The translations under genes were made by a program, and so were the position numbers. A model generated the notes under the pieces. The model saw only the letters and a list, made by a program, of their open reading frames with translations. It did not search any database and was not told the origin of the DNA. Of a stretch of DNA of 64,000 nucleotides, positions 36,557 to 45,338 are shown piece by piece. Positions within the stretch are counted from its first letter, which is position 1. Every line of letters begins with the position of its first letter. The stretch comes from JALYYC01 sp963795805 (lineage in GTDB: Bacteria > Chloroflexota > Dormibacteria > CF-121). The stretch is taken from the NCBI GenBank assembly GCA_963795805.1, contig CAWCIV010000004.1:372001-436000 (forward strand). The letters are read 5' to 3'.

Positions 36557-37003
36557 TTAGGCGCGGGTCGGCGTCGCGGTCGCGCGTGCGACCCGGGTTT
36601 CCTGCGGGCCGCCGGCCTGCTCCCAGATCTTGGCCACCTGGTCGATCAGGTCGAGCCACTTCTGGGCCTCGGCCTTGTCCATCGAGGCCTTGACCTTCGA
36701 GCCCTGGCTGACCGCCTGCTTCAGCGTGTCCTTGAGCTGGGGGAACTTCTGGTCGTGCTTTTCCGGCTTGTACCAGTCGCTCCAGAGCACGTCGAGATGA
36801 TGCTTGGCCAGGTCCGCGCGCTGCTCCTTGATCTGGACCGCCCGCTGCCGGAAAATCTCGTCCTTCGAGTCCGCGTACTTCTCATCGATCTTGAAACACG
36901 ACTCCGCTTCGATGCGAGCCTGCTCCGGATCGTAGATGCCGCAGGGAAGGTCGCAATGCGCCTCGACGGCGCGCGATGGACGAATCCATTCCATCAAAAT
37001 CAT
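36557..37003 (-). CDS. sodN: Nickel superoxide dismutase
   Basis: The precursor has a 15-residue propeptide (MILMEWIRPSRAVEA) followed by the nickel hook HCDLPCGIY: H16, C17, C21 and Y24 after numbering from the precursor. The helical-bundle remainder (ARIEAESC, HHLDVLWSDWYKPEH-like segment, LKDTLKQAVSQGSKVKAS) is typical. The enzyme dismutates superoxide in the cytoplasm after protease cleavage exposes His. A divergent gene encodes the matching protease. AAGGAGG lies ten bases before the ATG. An 18-residue C-terminal tail is extra to the core family. Confidence 0.96.
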   Translation of the reverse strand: MILMEWIRPSRAVEAHCDLPCGIYDPEQARIEAESCFKIDEKYADSKDEIFRQRAVQIKEQRADLAKHHLDVLWSDWYKPEKHDQKFPQLKDTLKQAVSQGSKVKASMDKAEAQKWLDLIDQVAKIWEQAGGPQETRVARATATPTRA

Positions 37004-37389
37004 GGTGTCAAATCCTCCTTAAAGGGTGTAGCCGACTGCTCCTGAAATCAGTCTACCCGCTGCGCGTCAAGGGCGAGAGCATGCGACCGCTCTTGCGGGA
37101 TGGTGCATTGATCGCCGTGATGCGGATCGATGCGGCCACTCCGCTGCACGTCGGCGAGGTGGTCGTCGCACGCCATCCGGATCGGCCGGAGATCACGATG
37201 GTGAAGCGGATCCTCGCGATCGACGCTGATGGCACGGTCTTCCTCGATGGGGACAACACTACGGCCAGCACAGACTCGTGGCGCTTCGGTCCCGTGGCCC
37301 GACATCTGATCCTGGCTCGTGTCCGCTGGCGCTACTGGCCGCTGCCGATCAGGCGTCTGTCCCGCCGACGGCCGCAGCCGCCCGCTTGA
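36976..37389 (+). CDS. sodX: Nickel superoxide dismutase maturation protease (SodX-like, S26)
   Basis: A small S26 signal-peptidase-like enzyme with the catalytic Ser in KGESMRPLLRDGALIAV and the Lys in MVKRILAIDADGTVFLDGDN. Next to sodN this identifies SodX, the protease that frees the nickel-binding N-terminal His. There is no membrane segment. The only in-frame ATG before the catalytic motif lies inside the divergent sodN gene, overlapping its first 28 bases. The true start could instead be a CTG near 37036. The 3' end overlaps gltX by 41 bases, tail to tail. Confidence 0.83.
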   Translation: MDESIPSKSWCQILLKGCSRLLLKSVYPLRVKGESMRPLLRDGALIAVMRIDAATPLHVGEVVVARHPDRPEITMVKRILAIDADGTVFLDGDNTTASTDSWRFGPVARHLILARVRWRYWPLPIRRLSRRRPQPPA

Positions 37390-38770
37390 GCCGCCGGCGC
37401 ACCGTTTCCTTGCCCAGCCGGGCCATCGACTCGATCAGGGGAGGGGTTACGGTCCGGCCCGTAATCGCGACTCGCAGCGCCATGAACAGATCCCGGGCAG
37501 GCCATTCGATCCGATCGGCGGTCGCACGGAGCACCGGCTCGAGGGCCTCGACGGTCCAGTCCGCAATCGGTTGGATCGCGGCGTCCACGCGGGCCAGGGC
37601 CTCCGCGGTCTGGGTCGCGTCACGTCCTTTTGGCACCAGCGCCCTCGACTCGCTCGCGGCCGGCTCCTCGAAAAAGAATTGCAGCATTTCGCGCGCCTCG
37701 TTCAGCGTGCGCAGGCGTTCCTGGACCAGCGGCACGAGCGGGACGAGCTGGTCGACGGAGACGCCCGGCATCCGCTCCCCGATCCGCCGGGCGAGCTCCC
37801 CGGGCGGAAGCCGGCGGATGAATTGGCCGTTGAGCCAGTCGAGGCGCTCGAGGTTCGCCATCGCCGGGCTTGGCTGGATCTTGTCGATCCGGAACTGCTC
37901 GATCAGCTGGTCCATGGTCAGAATGTCCTCGGTCGTGCCGGGCGACCAGCCGAGGAACGCGATGAAGTTCACGACGGCCTCCGGCAGATAGCCGGCCTCC
38001 CGGTACTCGAGGACGTCTTTCGCGCCGTGTCGCTTGGCCAGCGGCTTCTTGTCGGCGCCCAGGACCAATGGCAGGTGAGCGAACGCCGGGGCCTCCCAGT
38101 GAAAGGCTTCGAAGAGCAAGAGGTGCTTGGGCGCGGAAGGGAGCCAGCCGTCCCCTCGGATGACGTGACTGATTCGGCTGGCATGGTCGTCGACGGCGAA
38201 GGCCAGGTGATAGGTGGGAAACCCGTCGGATTTCAGGAGCACGTGATCGTCCAGGGTGGCATTCTGGAAGGTCACCGTGCCCATCACCAGGTCGCGCAGC
38301 GTCGTGGTCCCGGTCAGGGGAATCGCCTGGCGAATCACATTGCGCTCGCCAGCCTCGGCCCGGCGGCGGGCTTCCTCAGGTGGGATCGCCCGGCAGCGGC
38401 GATCATAGCGTTCCGGCTCCTTGCGGGCGCGCTGCTCGGCGCGCATCTCGTTCAGGCGTTCCGGGCTGCAGAAGCATCGATATGCCGCCCCGGACGCCAG
38501 GAGTTCCTCGGCCGCTGCCTGGTAGATCGGCTTTCGCGTCGACTGGACCAGAGGGGTCTCCGCCCACTCAAGGCCCAGCCACTGCAGCCCCTCTTCGATC
38601 AGTTCCTGGCTGCCCTCCTTGAAGCGGGCCCGGTCGGTGTCCTCGATTCGAAGCAGGAACTGGCCCTGCTGCTGGCGCGCGAAGAGGAAATTGAAGAGGG
38701 CGGTTCGGGCCCCCCCGAGGTGCAGGGCGCCGGTCGGACTGGGCGCGTACCGGTCGCGAACCTCTGGCAC
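37349..38770 (-). CDS. gltX: Glutamyl-tRNA synthetase
   Basis: A 473-residue class I synthetase. RYAPSPTGALHLGGARTALFNFLFAR contains the HIGH-type motif, and KKPLAKRHGAKDVLEYREAGYLPEA the KMSKS-type loop. RIEDTDRARF, RISHVIRGDGWLPSAPKHLLLFEAF and the C-terminal anticodon-binding helices are present. The enzyme charges tRNA-Glu (or also tRNA-Gln in organisms using GatCAB). It is a housekeeping gene, monocistronic here. Confidence 0.96.
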   Translation of the reverse strand: MPEVRDRYAPSPTGALHLGGARTALFNFLFARQQQGQFLLRIEDTDRARFKEGSQELIEEGLQWLGLEWAETPLVQSTRKPIYQAAAEELLASGAAYRCFCSPERLNEMRAEQRARKEPERYDRRCRAIPPEEARRRAEAGERNVIRQAIPLTGTTTLRDLVMGTVTFQNATLDDHVLLKSDGFPTYHLAFAVDDHASRISHVIRGDGWLPSAPKHLLLFEAFHWEAPAFAHLPLVLGADKKPLAKRHGAKDVLEYREAGYLPEAVVNFIAFLGWSPGTTEDILTMDQLIEQFRIDKIQPSPAMANLERLDWLNGQFIRRLPPGELARRIGERMPGVSVDQLVPLVPLVQERLRTLNEAREMLQFFFEEPAASESRALVPKGRDATQTAEALARVDAAIQPIADWTVEALEPVLRATADRIEWPARDLFMALRVAITGRTVTPPLIESMARLGKETVRRRLKRAAAAVGGTDA

Positions 38771-38823
38771 CGATCAATCGTAGCCGGGCAGCGGGAATTT
38801 CCTGCTCGCACGTCACATTAGGC

Positions 38824-39570
38824 ATGCCGCGCTACGCGCTGGGATGCGTCAAGGATCCGTACGACCACCGCGACCTGACCGTAAGCCCCTTCCTTCGGCT
38901 GGCGCCGCTTCCGGAGCGGATCGACCATTCGGACGCGCTGCCGCCAATCTTCGACCAGGGAGCGGCCGGGACCTGTGTGGCCTGCGCCACGGGCTACTAC
39001 GACAAGAGCTTCCAGGAAGGCCTCGAGCACAGGTGGAGTCTCACCGACCCGCAGCACCAGTTCTCGCCGCTCTTCATCTACAGCCAGCGGCGCAACCAGC
39101 CCGGGGATCATGGCATGACGATCCGCGAGGGGATGAAGATCGTCACCGAGCAGGGGATCTGCAGCCTGGCCTGCATGCCGTATTCGCCGCAGCGGATCAA
39201 CCAGCCGCCGACCGCAGAGCAACGCAAGGCCGCGCTGCCGTACAAGGCAAAGAGCTACGCACGAATTTCGTCGATCGCCGAGATGGAGGCGTACCTATTG
39301 TCGAATTGCTTCGTGGCCGGCGTCATGGTGCACGAGCAGTTCATGGACGCCCCAGGCGGAGTGATCCCGATGCCGGAGCCGGGCTGCGAGTTCCTCGGCG
39401 GCCACGCGATCTGCATGATCGGGTTCGACCGCCGCAACCGCATGTTCAAGTTCGTCAACAGCTGGGGGAGCCAGTGGGGCGATCACGGTTTCGGCCACAT
39501 CAGCTACGCGACCCTGCAGGCCCTGCTGATGGACGCCTGGGGCATGGTTGACGCTCCGGACGGTTTCTAG
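38824..39570 (+). CDS. Papain-like (C1 family) cysteine peptidase without signal peptide
   Basis: A 248-residue protein with the C1 layout: Q45 and nucleophile C51 in IFDQGAAGTCVACATGYY, H194 in GGHAICMIGFD, and N212 in FKFVNSWGSQWGDHGFGHI. The prodomain is almost absent; only about 35 residues precede the catalytic domain (GCVKDPYDHRDL). No signal peptide is visible, so it is either cytoplasmic or exported by another route. The substrate is unknown. It stands alone between gltX and a lipoprotein gene. Confidence 0.9.
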   Translation: MPRYALGCVKDPYDHRDLTVSPFLRLAPLPERIDHSDALPPIFDQGAAGTCVACATGYYDKSFQEGLEHRWSLTDPQHQFSPLFIYSQRRNQPGDHGMTIREGMKIVTEQGICSLACMPYSPQRINQPPTAEQRKAALPYKAKSYARISSIAEMEAYLLSNCFVAGVMVHEQFMDAPGGVIPMPEPGCEFLGGHAICMIGFDRRNRMFKFVNSWGSQWGDHGFGHISYATLQALLMDAWGMVDAPDGF

Positions 39571-39599
39571 GGTCCAGGGGTCTCGAGGGTTGCCGGACG

Positions 39600-40610
39600 C
39601 TACGGGTCATGGTATTCGGCGATGATCCCGGCGCGAGCCACTGCGACCCACACCGTGTCGGTTAGCGGATCGGCCGCAACGGTGGCGGCCTGCGTCCCGG
39701 TCCCCACCACACCAAGCGGCTTGAGGGAGACGCTGTCGATCACGGAGACGTTGTTGCTGCCGTTATTGGCCACGTAGAGATGGTGGAGATGCGAGTTGAA
39801 GGCGGCCTGGTCCGGCCCATGATCGATGTCCACTGTTCCGAGGCACTTCTCCAATAGGACGTCGAACACCGACATCACGTTTGCCGTGTGCGTGATCCCA
39901 TTGGCCACGAAGAGCCGCTGTCGCTCGGCGTCATAGACGAGGCCGGTCGGGGCCCTGATATCGCAGCCCTTGTAGGTCTTGACGAGGGACCGGGTCACGG
40001 GGTCGATCAGCAGGACCTCGTCCTTGTCGTTGATGGCCTGAAAGATCCTGCCCTGCTGGCGGTCGATCGCCATCAACTCGGGCTTCCCTGGCAGCTTGAG
40101 CTGGCCGGTCACCGTCCGCGTTTTTTCATCGACGAACGCCAGGCTGTCCCCATTGATGCTGACGATCACCAGGCCGTGGACGGGGTCGTACTCAATGGCG
40201 TCCGCTCCGGTCCCTACTTTGATGGTTGCCAGGATTTTCAGGAGCTTAACGTCGACCACCGATACGCTGCCGTCGTTGCCGTTGGCCGTAAAGATCACAT
40301 TCGGGTCCGAGCTGAGCGCCGTGGCCTTGATCCCGGGCAGATTGGGGACCGCGCCGGTGATCTTCCCGGCGTGGACGTCGATGATCTCGAGGGTGCTCGC
40401 GCTGCCGTGCGGGACATAGAGCCGGCCGGCGGCCGAATCGAGGGTGAGAAGGTCGATGGCGGGCGTGCCTGTATCCGCGGGGAGCTGGATGTTTTTCTGA
40501 AAGGTAAGGGGAAGCTTAAGCGGCTGAGCTGCACAGCCTGAAAGACTGGCCAGGGCCACGACGGCGATGAGGCTCAGGCCGGGCTTGCGAATGGCCGATA
40601 TCATACCCAA
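39600..40610 (-). CDS. YncE/YVTN-type beta-propeller lipoprotein
   Basis: A 336-residue lipoprotein (lipobox LSGC). The mature part is a seven-bladed propeller of YVTN repeats, for example LYVPHGSASTLEIIDVHAG, VIFTANGNDGSVSVVDVKL, GLVIVSINGDSLAFVDEKT and LYVANNGSNNVSVIDSVSL. Such proteins bind ligands or other proteins at the cell surface, and no enzyme residue is evident. Confidence 0.85.
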   Translation of the reverse strand: MGMISAIRKPGLSLIAVVALASLSGCAAQPLKLPLTFQKNIQLPADTGTPAIDLLTLDSAAGRLYVPHGSASTLEIIDVHAGKITGAVPNLPGIKATALSSDPNVIFTANGNDGSVSVVDVKLLKILATIKVGTGADAIEYDPVHGLVIVSINGDSLAFVDEKTRTVTGQLKLPGKPELMAIDRQQGRIFQAINDKDEVLLIDPVTRSLVKTYKGCDIRAPTGLVYDAERQRLFVANGITHTANVMSVFDVLLEKCLGTVDIDHGPDQAAFNSHLHHLYVANNGSNNVSVIDSVSLKPLGVVGTGTQAATVAADPLTDTVWVAVARAGIIAEYHDP

Positions 40611-40930
40611 GCCGCGGCCCCCGTCACGTGATCCGGTAGGGATCTTGACATGCCACGAACTCCGGGCTAGCCTGCATTTGACTCTCCGTTACCGTGGGGC
40701 CGGCGCAGGCAGGGACGGCCGACCGATGACGAATTCATCGTCGAACCCTAAAGGCAGCACCAGCCCTCCCCCATATCACCATCTGCACTGTAAGCTTTTA
40801 TGTATCGCCTATTGACAATAAGTAGCACAAGCCCTACGCTGCAGAAGAACCGAAGCTCAACCGTAGGTAAGGGTTCAACCGGATTCATCAGGGAGAGCGC
40901 CGAGATTATCGCGTCCTGGGAGGGAAACAA
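40611..40930 (+). promoter_or_regulatory. 320-base intergenic leader with two promoter-like sites and an inverted repeat
   Basis: This is the longest gene-free stretch in the window. A first TTGACA (40645-40650) has TAGCCT 17 bases on. A second TTGACA (40812-40817) has TACGCT 17 bases on. CCTACG (40833-40838) pairs with CGTAGG (40862-40867). The end carries GGGAGG before the TTG start of the repeat protein. The segment 40780-40830 is noticeably AT-rich. I see no coding frame that I would trust. Confidence 0.5.
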
Positions 40931-42955
40931 TTGAGTACTTCGGCATCAGTCTTAACGGATCGCTACGCGTCGGATGGTTCGGAGGTTTTAGTCTCGAAGG
41001 CGACCTGGACGCTTAAGCTGTCAGGCTTGGCCTTCGCCGGCTTGCTGATCGTCGGGCGATCGGCAAGCTACGGCAACATCACCTGGACGCCTGCTTATCA
41101 CCTGGCGGCGACCCCACTGGTGGTGCAGACGCTCAAGGCGCAGCCGAGGCCGATGCCGTTGCCGGCCAACCTGCGCGCCAATGATCCCGCCGCCTTGAGC
41201 AAGCCGAGCGCGGCGTCTGAAGTCATCGCCTTCCATCCCGGGATGAGCGGTGATGGCGGAGGCGGCGACGGAAACAAGGGCGGCGGCAACCACGACGACA
41301 AGAACAACCACGGACACGGCGACGGCGATGCCGATGTCAACGGCTCCGGGCATACCGCCGCCGGTAGCGGCCACGGCTCGGGCGCCGGGACCGCGGGCAA
41401 CGTGAGCAGCACCAGCGCGGCGCAGGGCAGCGGTCACGGCTCGGGCGCCGGGACGGCCGGTAACGTGAGCAGCACCAGCGCGGCGCAGGGCAGCGGTCAC
41501 GGCTCGGGGGCCGGGACGGCCGGTAACGTCAGCAGCACCAGTGCCGCCCAGGGCAGCGGCCACGGCTCGGGGGCCGGGACGGCCGGCAACGTCAGCAGCA
41601 CCAGCGCGGCGCAGGGCAGCGGTCACGGCTCGGGGGCCGGAACGGCCGGCAACGTCAGCAGCACCAGCGCGGCGCAGGGCAGCGGTCACGGCTCGGGCGC
41701 CGGAACGGCCGGCAACGTCAGCAGCACCAGTGCGGCGCAGGGCAGCGGCCACGGCTCGGGCGCCGGAACGGCCGGCAACGTGAGCAGCACCAGTGCGGCA
41801 CAGGGCAGCGGCCACGGCTCGGGCGCCGGGACGGCCGGCAACGTCAGCAGCACCAGCGCGGCGCAGGGCAGCGGTGGCTCAGTCGCCGGCACGGTGGCCG
41901 GGGTGAGCAGCACCAGCGCGGCACAGGGCAGCGGCCACGGCTCGGGCGCCGGGACCGCTGGCAACGTCAGCAGCACCAGCGCGGCGCAGGGCAGCGGTCA
42001 CGGCTCGGGGGCCGGAACGGCCGGCAACGTCAGCAGCACCAGTGCGGCGCAGGGCAGCGGTGGCTCGGCGGCCGGCACGGCCGCCGGAGCGAGCAGCACG
42101 AGCGCCAATCAGGACAACGGGAATCACGAGGAGAACGGCAACGGACATCACCACGACGCCTCGGGCAGTGGTGGCTCGGGCGCCGGATCTGTGGCCGGCG
42201 CGAGCAGCACCAGCGCGGCCCAGGGCAGCGGCCACGGCTCGGGCGCCGGGACGGCCGGCAACGTGAGCAGCACCAGTGCGGCACAGGGCAGCGGCGGCTC
42301 AGGTGCCGGGACGGCCGGGAACGTGAGCAGCACCAGCGCGGCGCAGGGCAGCGGTCACGGCTCGGGGGCCGGGACGGCCGGCAACGTGAGCAGCACCAGC
42401 GCGGCCCAGGGCAGCGGTGGCTCAGTCGCCGGCACGGTAGCCGGGGTGAGCAGCACGAGTGCGGCCCAGGGCAGCGGTCACGGCTCGGGGGCCGGAACGG
42501 CCGGCAACATGAGCAGCACCAGCGCCAACCAGGGCAGCGGCGGCACCGTTGGCGGCACGATCACTGAGACAAGCACCTCGGCGGCTGGCGGCGGCGGCGG
42601 TGGTGGCACCGAGACGGCCACCGAGACGACGGGCGAGACTGAAACCAGTGGCGAGGTCGGCGGCACGACTGGCGGGGGTGGCGGCGGTGGGACGACGACC
42701 GGCGGTGGTGGTGGGACGACGACCGGCGGTGGTGGTGGGACGACGACCGGCGGCACCGGTGGGACGACGACCGGCGGCTTGACCAACACGGGCATCGCAG
42801 GTACTGGGGTGGCCACGCTGGCAAACACCGGAGCGGGAGCAGTCACAACGGCCAGGTCGATGCCGGCTGCCGACGGCGCGCTCCTTGGCCTGTTCGCCCT
42901 CGTCGGGGCTGCGTGGATCAAGCGTCGCGAGATTCTGTCCAGGTTCGTTCGGTAA
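40931..42955 (+). CDS. Large Gly/Ser repeat surface protein with LANTG sorting-type signal
   Basis: A TTG start is supported by GGGAGG seven bases upstream. A 674-residue protein: a membrane or signal helix (LKLSGLAFAGLLIVGRSA), an acidic His/Asn/Gly linker, then about 17 tandem units of 20-21 residues (pattern GSGHGSGAGTAGN followed by VSSTSAAQ). A GGGGGTTTGG region follows. The end has LANTG, then a hydrophobic helix and KRRE. LANTG followed by helix and basic tail resembles a class E (LAxTG) sortase signal. No sortase gene is in the window. It is likely a wall-anchored or membrane-anchored stalk. Confidence 0.78.
   Translation: MSTSASVLTDRYASDGSEVLVSKATWTLKLSGLAFAGLLIVGRSASYGNITWTPAYHLAATPLVVQTLKAQPRPMPLPANLRANDPAALSKPSAASEVIAFHPGMSGDGGGGDGNKGGGNHDDKNNHGHGDGDADVNGSGHTAAGSGHGSGAGTAGNVSSTSAAQGSGHGSGAGTAGNVSSTSAAQGSGHGSGAGTAGNVSSTSAAQGSGHGSGAGTAGNVSSTSAAQGSGHGSGAGTAGNVSSTSAAQGSGHGSGAGTAGNVSSTSAAQGSGHGSGAGTAGNVSSTSAAQGSGHGSGAGTAGNVSSTSAAQGSGGSVAGTVAGVSSTSAAQGSGHGSGAGTAGNVSSTSAAQGSGHGSGAGTAGNVSSTSAAQGSGGSAAGTAAGASSTSANQDNGNHEENGNGHHHDASGSGGSGAGSVAGASSTSAAQGSGHGSGAGTAGNVSSTSAAQGSGGSGAGTAGNVSSTSAAQGSGHGSGAGTAGNVSSTSAAQGSGGSVAGTVAGVSSTSAAQGSGHGSGAGTAGNMSSTSANQGSGGTVGGTITETSTSAAGGGGGGGTETATETTGETETSGEVGGTTGGGGGGGTTTGGGGGTTTGGGGGTTTGGTGGTTTGGLTNTGIAGTGVATLANTGAGAVTTARSMPAADGALLGLFALVGAAWIKRREILSRFVR
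41365..42537. repeat. Near-identical 63-bp (some 60-bp) tandem repeats
   Basis: About 17 in-frame copies of a GC-rich unit lie inside the surface-protein gene. The first eight are almost identical at the DNA level, differing mainly at third positions. One 36-residue acidic/His insert interrupts the array near 42100-42160. Such arrays vary in copy number by slippage. Confidence 0.92.
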
Positions 42956-42977
42956 CGTCGCAATCGGTCAACCGTTG

Positions 42978-43012
42978 GAAGCCGTCGGGCTGGCGCTCAG
43001 CCCGGCGGCTTT
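42978..43012 (+). terminator. Hairpin terminator after the repeat protein
   Basis: AGCCGTCGGGCTG pairs with CAGCCCGGCGGCT with one mismatch and is followed by TTTCAG. A second hairpin (CAGTTATGG with CCGTAACTG) follows directly. Confidence 0.6.
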
Positions 43013-43062
43013 CAGTTATGGGCTCCGTAACTGACCATGCCGTAAGCTGTCCGTGCTCCAGG

Positions 43063-44409
43063 ATGCCGGTCAGTTACTCCACCATCAAGGCTCTTACCGA
43101 ACCGGATGCCATGGCGACGCTCCTTAGCGAGCGCGTTCTGGGGCCGCTGCTGCCGTCGGCGGTGGTGAAAAAAGTGCGCAACAAGAGCGGCCGGCGGTTC
43201 GAAGCCCCCCGAGTCCTGTGGAACGTCTATGAGGTCGAGCTCGAACTGCCGGGGGGCGTCGAAGTCCGATCCCTCTTCTGGACCAAGGCCCTGTTCAGTG
43301 ACGTGGATTGTGAGGATTACCGCGCGCGGATCTCACGGCTGCTCGAGAGCCAGAACGGCAACCCACTCGACCCGCGTGGGTACGCCCGGTTGTTCCCCGA
43401 CCTGAATCTCTTCCTGTTCTTCTTCCCGACCGACCCCGTCTTCCCGCGGCTGGGGAAGGTCTCAACACCCGCCCTGGTCGAGCCACTTCTGGCCCAGCAT
43501 TTCCAACGAATGCGTCCTGATGCCCGGATCGAATCGATCTCGAGCACTCGGGTGCGATACCTGCCGGAAATCTCCTGCATTCTCCGCTACCAGGCTGACA
43601 TCGGCGAAGGTCGCCCCCTGACGATCTATGGCAAGGTCCAACACAGTCGCCGGGGCGCGACTACCTACGAGGTCATGAAAGCCCTGTGGGACTTACCGGC
43701 TCGTGCGAGTGGCGAGCTGGTGCTCGCCGAGCCGCTGGCCTACTATCCGGAGGAGGCGTTGCTGCTGCAGTCCGAGTTGCCCGGGGAGGAGGTCAAGGGC
43801 GACCGGCACTCCCAGATCTTCATGGATCAGTGCGCCGTGGCCGGCCGGATGATCGGCCATATCCACGCCTCGAAGATCCAGGTCGGCGAGGCGCACAGTG
43901 TCGATGTCGAGATCGACCGCATCTACCGGCGTCTAGAGGAATTCAAGCTCTCCGCCCCGCGGGTCTACATGCTGCTCCGCGACCTGCTGAAGCAGATCAC
44001 GGCGCGGGCGCAGAAGCTGGCGCCCGAAGCCCCGGTGCCGTCCCACGGCGACTACAAGTACAACCAGTTCCTCTTCGATGGCGAGCGCTACGGGATGATC
44101 GACGTCGAGTACTTCGTGCAGGCCGAGCCGAGCTTCGACCTCGGAAAGTACTGCGGACACCTGTGGCCTGCCTCGCCCGAGGATTGGTCTGATACGGCGC
44201 AGGCTCGCGACGCGCGGCGGATCTTCCTCGATGCCTACCTGGCAGTCCGTCCCGAGTACGACGGTCGTCGCTTCGCAATCTACGAGGCCCTTTCTCTTGC
44301 CACCCGAGCCCTGGTCGTCACCTGGTCGCAGAGCCGCAACGCCGCCTACATGGCCGAGACCCTGACGGCGCTTGGCTACGAACAACTCAAAATGCGTTGG
44401 CTCGAGTAG
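43063..44409 (+). CDS. Aminoglycoside-phosphotransferase-fold protein
   Basis: A 448-residue protein whose C-terminal half is an APH-type kinase fold. The Brenner-type catalytic loop is PSHGDYKYNQFLFD (HGDxxxxN) and the metal loop is GMIDVEYF. The N-terminal 180 residues are unusual for the family and include WNVYEVELELPGG and LFPDLNLFLFFFPTDP. Substrate unknown. Members in glycan loci may phosphorylate sugars or lipids. An ATG at 43111 is an alternative start. The 3' end overlaps the leftward glycan operon by 23 bases, tail to tail. Confidence 0.75.
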   Translation: MPVSYSTIKALTEPDAMATLLSERVLGPLLPSAVVKKVRNKSGRRFEAPRVLWNVYEVELELPGGVEVRSLFWTKALFSDVDCEDYRARISRLLESQNGNPLDPRGYARLFPDLNLFLFFFPTDPVFPRLGKVSTPALVEPLLAQHFQRMRPDARIESISSTRVRYLPEISCILRYQADIGEGRPLTIYGKVQHSRRGATTYEVMKALWDLPARASGELVLAEPLAYYPEEALLLQSELPGEEVKGDRHSQIFMDQCAVAGRMIGHIHASKIQVGEAHSVDVEIDRIYRRLEEFKLSAPRVYMLLRDLLKQITARAQKLAPEAPVPSHGDYKYNQFLFDGERYGMIDVEYFVQAEPSFDLGKYCGHLWPASPEDWSDTAQARDARRIFLDAYLAVRPEYDGRRFAIYEALSLATRALVVTWSQSRNAAYMAETLTALGYEQLKMRWLE

Positions 44410-45271
44410 GGGAGTCGGCATCCGCCGGGCGGATGAAGACAAAATAGACCGTTTCATCCGGCCCGATCGGATCCTGCTCGTAGTGCCGTGAGATGACTCG
44501 CCCTCCCGCTTGCTGTGCCATCGCATCGACGTTATGCGTGTAAACGCCGTAGGTCTCCGCGCTCGTGCTACCGGGCGCGGAAGGATGGCTCCATAACCGT
44601 CGTTCAGACGCCGGCAGCGCCTGGTTGTCTTTTGTGGGGTTTGCGAGGTCGGATACTCCGACGAGCCAACCGGAGTGCCGCAACATGGCGTGAACGATCG
44701 CGTCAGCCGCTGGAGGACCGAAATAGAGCAGTAGGCCCGCGCAGTAGACCACGTCGTACTGCCGACCAGCTAACAGTTTGAATAATTCCGCGGCATCGCC
44801 TCGCTCGAGTTGCACACGCGATCCGATGGAGGCCAGGTGACGCCTTCCGTGGCGCACCGCTTCCCCATCCACGTCGATCCCATGCAGAACGTTGGCGCTC
44901 CGAAACACCGTGGTTTCCAGATACCGAAGGTTGTGTCCAACCGAGGCACCCACCTCAAGAATTGAGCGCACGTGGTCAGGTTGGCGGCCGCTCGACCGTA
45001 GCACCTGGGCCATCTCCTCGAAAAACATCAACCGTGACCGCTGTATCGACTTGAACCGTGCCCGGTTGTACTCCTGCGCGTATCCAAGATGGTTTCGCCA
45101 CAAGAACGCGTGGAAGCCCGCTTCGTCCGTCAGCGTCCAATCGGCGATCGCCAGCATGGAGAGGCGTTTCCGCCGCTCCGGCGTGAGCGGAAGGCGCCCG
45201 ACGAGATTGGCGGCCTGCTTGCGCCATGACAGTGGCAACCGCCACATAGCGGACCGCAGCTGTGCCTTCAT
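44387..45271 (-). CDS. Class I SAM-dependent methyltransferase
   Basis: A 294-residue protein with the SAM motif SILEVGASVGHNLRYL, the acidic loop GIDVDGEAV, RVQLERGDAAEL and YDVVYCAGLLLYFGP. It is the last gene of the leftward surface-glycan operon, 67 bases after the aminotransferase gene. Position suggests methylation of a sugar or its substituent, but the acceptor cannot be read from sequence. Confidence 0.85.
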   Translation of the reverse strand: MKAQLRSAMWRLPLSWRKQAANLVGRLPLTPERRKRLSMLAIADWTLTDEAGFHAFLWRNHLGYAQEYNRARFKSIQRSRLMFFEEMAQVLRSSGRQPDHVRSILEVGASVGHNLRYLETTVFRSANVLHGIDVDGEAVRHGRRHLASIGSRVQLERGDAAELFKLLAGRQYDVVYCAGLLLYFGPPAADAIVHAMLRHSGWLVGVSDLANPTKDNQALPASERRLWSHPSAPGSTSAETYGVYTHNVDAMAQQAGGRVISRHYEQDPIGPDETVYFVFIRPADADSPTRANAF

Positions 45272-45338
45272 CTCGCAACGATGCAGGACGACCAGCGGAT
45301 CGCGGCGGCAGGCATGGGATGCGCCCGGGTCTGGCGGG

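Noticed and set aside
37319..38821. Plus-strand open frame of 500 codons
   Set aside because: It is antisense to gltX along its whole length and has no domain signature.
40830..40890. Possible c-di-GMP (GEMM-type) riboswitch
   Set aside because: A GTAGGTAAGGGTTCAACCG segment looked similar to the 3' half, but the conserved GCAAAcc and ACGCAAAGcc segments are absent.
41365..42537. Regularly spaced repeats that could suggest a CRISPR array
   Set aside because: Units are contiguous, in frame and without unique spacers. They encode a peptide repeat inside a gene.
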